From Anseranas semipalmata (Eukaryota > Chordata > Aves > Anseriformes > Anseranatidae), in contig VXAA01001954.1 in NCBI GenBank assembly GCA_013399115.1, positions 65,836 to 129,835 of the forward strand: a stretch of 64,000 nucleotides of DNA, written 5' to 3'. The notes under the pieces were generated by a model. That model made no database searches and was not told where the DNA came from. It was given only the letters and a program-made list of their open reading frames with translations. Below are positions 58,183 through 64,000 of this stretch, piece by piece; the first letter of the stretch is position 1; every line of letters begins with the position of its first letter. A program made the position numbers and the translations under genes.

Positions 58183-59700
58183 TATCAGGCACAGTATAAA
58201 GGAAATGGGTTAGTTCACATCTCTGCTGAAAATGAGGTGCCATGCAGATAACATATATAGAGTAACAGAATAACTTACCAGCTCCTTCACAGTGCTGCTG
58301 ATTAGCACCAGGCACCTGTTCTGCTGCTGCTTCTCGTCTGGGTCAAAGATCTCCAGCTCACTGATGAAAACCTCTTTAACCAGGAGTGCATGTGTTCACC
58401 TGATCATGCCAAGAGACATGTGTAATGTCATTCTTAGGACACACTTCAGCCTCAAGCTACTTTCCTGGGTAAAGCCATTTATAAAATATGCTTCCTTTTG
58501 TAAATGGGAGAAAACCCGCAAAACTTCCCACTTCCCTGAAGTCCCAGAAGTGTAGCTGTCAAGTGATCAGTCTATTTTTTTAGCTATCAGACTATGCTAC
58601 ACCCCAGCCTTATTTGTGGACTATAAGATATTTACTTACAAGAGGTCACACTTGAGCAATCAAGACAAAAAGTGATGCTGGTATTAACTATAAGGCCTTC
58701 CTTAGCACCCAGCTCATGTAGTCTTGATCTCTAATTTTGGGTGCAACCACAGCAATCCTGTAGTTTTCAATAAAGTTACCACCTACTGACACCAGTGTGA
58801 GCTTCTGAAAGCAATTACCTATACATTGCTCTGTATGTGCTGGGAAAAAGCACATTGCAGGATGCCTATAGCCACATAATTCAGTCTCAGTAGCAAGAGT
58901 CACTATAGGAGAAACTCAATAACTGAATGCTGAAAAACCTCTGGCAGATTAGTTCCTCTTACTGGTAGGTGTTACAGTGACAATATATCAATCTTTTTAA
59001 AGTAATGCATTGCCATTCACAGGTCTGTGGGCTGCTTTTATACTTCCATCATCATATCTGTGGCCTTCAATGTTACAGCTGATGGACCTTCTGTCAAGAC
59101 CCAGATATTTAATCAATGTGACAGCATCCTACATTTTTTTGAACCCCAGAGGCCTTGGAAAAGTTTAATGCAGCTTCCAGGTAAAGTTCAGTCCACATGG
59201 CTGAGTCCCCTGAAGTATTTTTCTGCAGAGAACTCCCCTCCCCCACACCTTACCATACTCAACATCCTTTACATTTCAAGAAAGTGAAGAGCTAAGCTGG
59301 AAGGCCAGATATTATTGCAATAGAAATAATGTGCTTTACAGAGCTCTGCTGCCCACTAACAAGTTGGATACAGGACCTATAGTTAACCCCCTTCACTTGC
59401 AAGAAACAGGACGGAGCTGAGGGCTTTTACCAAAAGAAATTAGTTTCTCCCCATCACCATAACCTACCGCTAAATGTATGTTTGTGAGTATCTGTAGACT
59501 AGAATATGAAGAAGAACATTTTTGAGGAAAGGGAAACACATGTTAATTTTTGATGGGTACAACAACAATTTTGTTAATAAATGCTGATGCTGATCTCATT
59601 TACAATGTGAATGCACTGACACAATCCCAACAGCAACATCAAGTTATTTAACACTGTTATGCCTGTGCTCACCAAACGATGCCAGGAAAGCAGGATTACG

Positions 59701-59773
59701 GAATCACAGAATCATTTAGGTTGGAAAAGACCTCTAAGATCATCCACTCCAACCTATAACCTAACACTACTTG
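59701..59773 (-). mobile_element. CR1 3' end, short copy
   Basis: 'gaatcacagaatcatttagg', 'ttggaaaagacctctaagat' and 'catccactccaacctataac' followed by ctaacact are the CR1 3' end in antisense. Only about 73 bp are present, with little divergence, so it is a severely 5'-truncated and fairly young insertion on minus. Confidence 0.92.
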
Positions 59774-61140
59774 AGAAAGACACTGTGAGCCTGAGTCTCT
59801 CTGCTTTCCCCAGCTGCAGCATCTGACCTCCGAAAGGATAATCCTTCTCTCTACTGATCTTGCTTCTCCAGGATAAAATTATTCCCCCTCCCTCTCTGTA
59901 TGTATATATATACATGCACACAGGGTCAGAATCTGGCCCACAGTGTTTTTGTTCTCAGCACTTGCCAATGAGTGCCAATTATATGTAAAATAAATAAATA
60001 CCAGCCACCTTATGATATGAATTTCCTGTGGAAGGAAATGTTCCAGAATCCTAATAGCTGCATTTTCTTTGTCTCTTTGAGTTTTATCCCTTACATGCAA
60101 TATTATTACATGCAGTCATTATCCAACTTAAACAAATAATGTCTGTAATTGTAGCAGAAGCCAGTTCATTTATGGTTAAGTCAAAGCACTATATATCAGA
60201 TATGTCAATGTGATCTGTATAAAAAATTTAAACAATGAAAAATAACATTATCAAACATGAAAATCCATTAATGCTTGTCATTAGATTTTAACTATGCTTT
60301 TCGGGTTGATAAAGTGGAGAAGAGGAAGACACTTCAGCTGACCATGCCTAATGCTGCAAGCATGCAGCAGAATTAAATTCTTTATTTTCTCACTACCCAA
60401 TAAAGAAAACAGGAGCGTTGCCTACTAAAATATAACAACTTTGATGAAAAGATTCCTTAGTTCCCAGTCCCTTACTATAGCTTCTATCCAGAAATTGTAC
60501 TGCAGGTACCGCATTGCATAAATAAGCTGACCTGTCAGGTTTTTGGCAATTTATGGGGCTGGTCAGCCTGTACATTTGTGCAGTTTTTTGTTGCAATGAG
60601 ATGTAATGGCTTTTCAGCGCACCATAAGCACAGTTGTGACCACAGGCTCACTAGTGTCATTTTGTGTGCAGTAATGAAGCCTGACGAGTGGTCTCCTGCT
60701 TGCAGATAGCCGGCTGTTGTCCTAAAAATGCAAACCATTGCCTCGGGCCATGGAATCAGGAACAGGCAAAGGACAGTGGCACAGGCACGGCTCCCCACTG
60801 CTCACCCTCCCTTCAGCACACTGTACTTGGATGCAGCAGAATAGTCTTTACCCTTGTACATAAGGACACAATGAGAGAAAGTGATAAAAGCAATTGTGTG
60901 AAGGCCATGTTGGAAATCAGGCTTCATGATGTTGCAGAGTTGATGTTTGGAAAAAAAAAATCCATTGCCAATACATTTCCCCCCCATGTACAGTGAGTAC
61001 TTCAAGCAAAGATGTTGCTGCTTCATCATAGTTTCCCTTCCTGTTCTTTGTATCTGTATAAATATTTGTGCAGAAATGTGTGTGCATTCTTATTTATATT
61101 TATCTATATTTTGGGAATGTGTACTTACACCCACACCAGC

Positions 61141-61168
61141 ACACACACACACATGTATACATATATAC
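61141..61168 (+). repeat. short AC/AT-rich microsatellite
   Basis: AC units pass into 'atgtatacatatatac'. Simple repeat. Confidence 0.85.
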
Positions 61169-62910
61169 AGAGAGGCAGAGCTAGCAGGCACAGAGGCTCA
61201 CAGGAACAAGCCTGGCTGCTTTTTTTCACAGTTCATCTATATTCCATGGCCCAGGAGCAGTCCGGGGGTTCACACTTCCCCCAGCCCATCCAGCCCTGCA
61301 GCAAGCCCCCCTTGTTGCTTAAACACTTGAGGGTCACCAGAGAGCTCCTTTGAGCTGGACAACACAGCGCTGCAAGGTGTCGTCTTTTCCGGAGAAAAGC
61401 GAAAAATTAGTCTGTCCTGAGTCAAATAGTCCTGGAATTGAGTGATTTGTGATTTAATTAAGCTTTGTAGCTCAGAGCTCTTTCCTGCCCCCTTTCCCTA
61501 TACCAGGCTCTTGGTAGAGGATCCTCTAAATCCTGACACCTGAAGGGTGGTTTGCTTTTTAAAAGGTAGGGACTGTTTCTGTGGTTTCTACATGCACAGT
61601 CAGTATTTTGTAAACAACTACAGGCAAAGGATATTGGAGCTAAAGTGATAAACCTGTTCCAGTTACAACCTCATTGTTACATTCCTTCTCATTGTTTCAT
61701 AGCTCTCTAGAAAGTCATCTGTCCTCCTGGAACGTTTCACATGGTGGGAAGCATCTTCATAAAATGCCACGTTAGAGGAGAAGAGGGGAGCCAAAGGCTC
61801 TCACGCTCGTCTTGGCTGAGACTTTCCCAATCTTCATCTTCAAAATATTGGTGTACTCATTTCACAGACTGCAAAAAGCTGCAATTTATTTGGTGTTTCT
61901 CATGCAGGGGTAGAGCTGGGTGGTGCACGAGGAGGAAAACAAAGGAGGCCTGCGGGAGGCACAGTAGTGGATTCCATACAGGTATCACTCATCAACTGCA
62001 ACTTTGTCTTAGAAGTGAGACCATGGTCCCCAGACATAAAACCTAGATTACCTGGTTTTGCATTATTCCACTTCTGAAGGAACAGGAAATATTTGGTGAT
62101 ATTGCAGGACTGCTGCAAACAAGCACAGTAGGCACAGTGAGCAGTTCACCGCTTTATGCAACACATAGTAGCAAAAGCAAAAGTAGCAGATTCCATTGTA
62201 GCAGCCAGTCCTAAAGTGCCTTAAAAGCAATGCATACATTTGCTTATTTCTCAAATGTGTAGCTTAATATTGATATTTCTGAAAAGTTAAATATAAACCA
62301 GAAAACATACAGAATGTACAATGCTGCCTTGGGAACCTTTACTTTTTCTTTTATTTTTATTTTTTTTTAATTTGTGAAATTTTATGATAGAAATTCTGCA
62401 AAGTTAAGGTAGCATTAACCCAGTCTTTGGGTATATATAATACAAAATGCTTGAACTTCTGGGACAGCAGCTATTTCTATGGATACAGTATGTTGAACAG
62501 ACATGGAACAAAGAAAACCAAAACAGTTGGTTCTCTGCTGTCAAGGAAACAAGCTGCTCTTTCTGCTTAAATATCTCTTACCAAAACTAGGAGGAAAAAA
62601 TCCTCCAAAACTCGAGTTCACACTTAAAAAGAACTTACAGGCACTGGAATGAATGCATTTTCAGATGTTTCAGGGAGGGTTATTGTTGTGTCTGATATGG
62701 CTAAATCAGCATATCTCCTTGAAAGCGCCTAAGGTTAAAGTTATTCTTAAAGGTAAATATTAAATCATTTTTTGGGGGGAACAGTAGGAGTCCAGAAGGA
62801 AAGTGAAAAAACATTCTGCAGTGTTCTGGTTTTTGTGCTGCATGCAGATGACTTATTTAGATTGAATCTGGTTATATGTGCTCCTGTAATTCAAACTCTT
62901 TTTTTTTTTT

Positions 62911-62919
62911 NNNNNNNNN
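62911..62919. other. assembly gap inside poly(T)
   Basis: Nine N bases directly follow a T run, and a second run of about twenty T bases begins at 62954. The local sequence length is not reliable. Confidence 0.98.
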
Positions 62920-64000
62920 GATTTTGTTTTTTTGTTGCCTTTTAATTGAACTCTTTTTTTTTTTTTTTTTTTTTACCTATTTAAGCTATTCAGAGCTTTG
63001 TGGTTTAAAATAATGAAAACTAAACCTTATATTTGTTGAAGAACAGAACATTTTAATGGGTATATTTCTTTCAGAAGTATTAAAAAAGGTATACTGAATA
63101 GAATTACCTCATCTCATATAAAGCTTAACTGAAGATGCACATGCATGTCCTGTATGATACCTCTTATGTACAAATGACATGGGAGACGGCAGCTACTCAG
63201 AAACATAGTTAAGGTTACATGAAAGAAAGGAGCTATAGGAAGAAATGAAATGACCCATAATATTTTTAAAATCCCGGTGAGTGACATGGGTTCTGGTTAG
63301 AAAAAGCTTCAGTTGGAGTTCCTGCACTTCAGTGGAGGATATTGGAAGACTCTCCAGGAGCACCACAGCAGAAAACAGGTCTCTGCTAAGACAGGCAAAT
63401 ATCTGGGGGAAAAGGCTGTGACCTGACACATGCCACATAAGCCCATAGCATTCTAGATATACAAGTAGGCCTAAAATGCCCAGCTAGCTTTGACACAAGG
63501 TCATAGACATGAGTTTTTGCTTCTTCTCTGCAACCTTTCTGATTTGAAGCAGGGAGTACAAACGAGGTTGAAGGTAAGTACTCTGTTGATTTAAAATCGT
63601 TTTTGTTTCTGGACCGTGAAGGCTTTCTCTGGCAGGTTTTGTAACACCACTGTGGGCTTACATGTATGATGGCTGGGTACTGAGTGCCCTCCCAGGAATA
63701 GGTACTCTCTGCTTGTAGCCCCAGGTAACAGAAAAGGCACAGGCATTCAGTACCTCACCCTTCTGTGAACAGGGATCCAAGTAAAGCTTATCACCGTACT
63801 CTTACTGTGGGCTAGGAGCATGCAGAGGAACCTAGATGTGTTAAACCGTCTTGTGTCCAGAGCTAGCATCTGCCTTCCTAGGAACTTATGACAAAATTCA
63901 GCGTATTTGGCCCTTCACATACAAGTGATTAGGGTTGATTTTGAAGAGAATTGCCGTGAAAGGCCTGCTCCTTATAAAGGAGACTAGAAGAGCACCCTTT

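Larger units (their letters stand above)
55651..59700. other. unique DNA, no gene seen
   Basis: A short GGT repeat lies at 55671-55688 and a perfect 24-base tandem duplication at 58135-58182. Frames such as 56970-57338 (minus, 122 codons) are without motifs. Confidence 0.5.
59774..64000. other. unique DNA, no gene seen
   Basis: Simple AC/AT repeat at 61141-61168, long T runs flanking an N gap at 62901-62974, and otherwise single-copy-looking sequence to the end of the window. Frames such as 60947-61330 (127 codons, with a second frame at 61012-61353) run through the simple repeat and have no family features. Confidence 0.5.

Overview
This window looks like avian nuclear DNA from a gene-poor part of a large chromosome. 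It is AT-rich and mostly single-copy. The interspersed repeats I recognise are nearly all CR1 LINE pieces. Young ones carry the CR1 3' hallmark, a short run of ATTCTGTG-type octamers next to the 'ttggaagggacc' block. Much older, heavily diverged pieces of the CR1/L3 type shared with turtles and crocodiles are also present. A GC-rich repeat that I remember as common in bird genomes, but cannot name to family, sits at about 34790-35815. Short N runs inside homopolymers (7930-7962, 62911-62919, and single Ns at 19094, 33799 and 50540) point to a draft or gap-filled assembly. The species cannot be told from the sequence.

I find no intact protein-coding gene and no RNA gene that I can support. The open frames are short, lack recognisable domains and have the lengths expected by chance in 64 kb. 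The exceptions are decayed transposable-element frames: a CR1 reverse-transcriptase pseudogene with an ORF1-like coiled-coil segment (781-2045, minus strand) and a possible Tc1/mariner-type transposase C-terminus (43212-43440, minus strand).

Layout: 0-2.5 kb, a damaged, internally deleted CR1 with a GC-rich 5' flank. 2.5-8.8 kb, unique DNA with an ancient CR1 (about 6.6 kb), two opposed tRNA-like SINE remnants (about 7.1 kb) and an N gap. 8.8-9.8 kb, non-repetitive DNA richer in CpG and homeodomain-type words, a candidate regulatory cluster. 9.8-34.8 kb, long unique AT-rich DNA with two old CR1 scraps and several candidate conserved non-coding blocks. 34.8-35.8 kb, the GC-rich repeat with a CR1 3' end nested in it. 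38.7-41.2 kb, three minus-strand CR1 3' ends. 43.2 kb, the transposase remnant. 46.4-47.3 kb, a CpG-rich, promoter-like patch, the best candidate here for an unannotated transcript. 51.6-52.1 kb, a weak LTR-like stretch. 53.9 kb, two opposed G-quadruplex motifs. 55.4 kb, an old CR1. 59.7 kb, a young CR1 tail. The rest is unique or simple sequence.

The genes do not form a pathway or operon. The most defensible reading is intergenic or intronic DNA holding transposon fossils and a few possible regulatory elements. I see no evidence for a new biological system. The observations in the findings are modest leads, most of which one alignment or RNA/epigenome track would settle.
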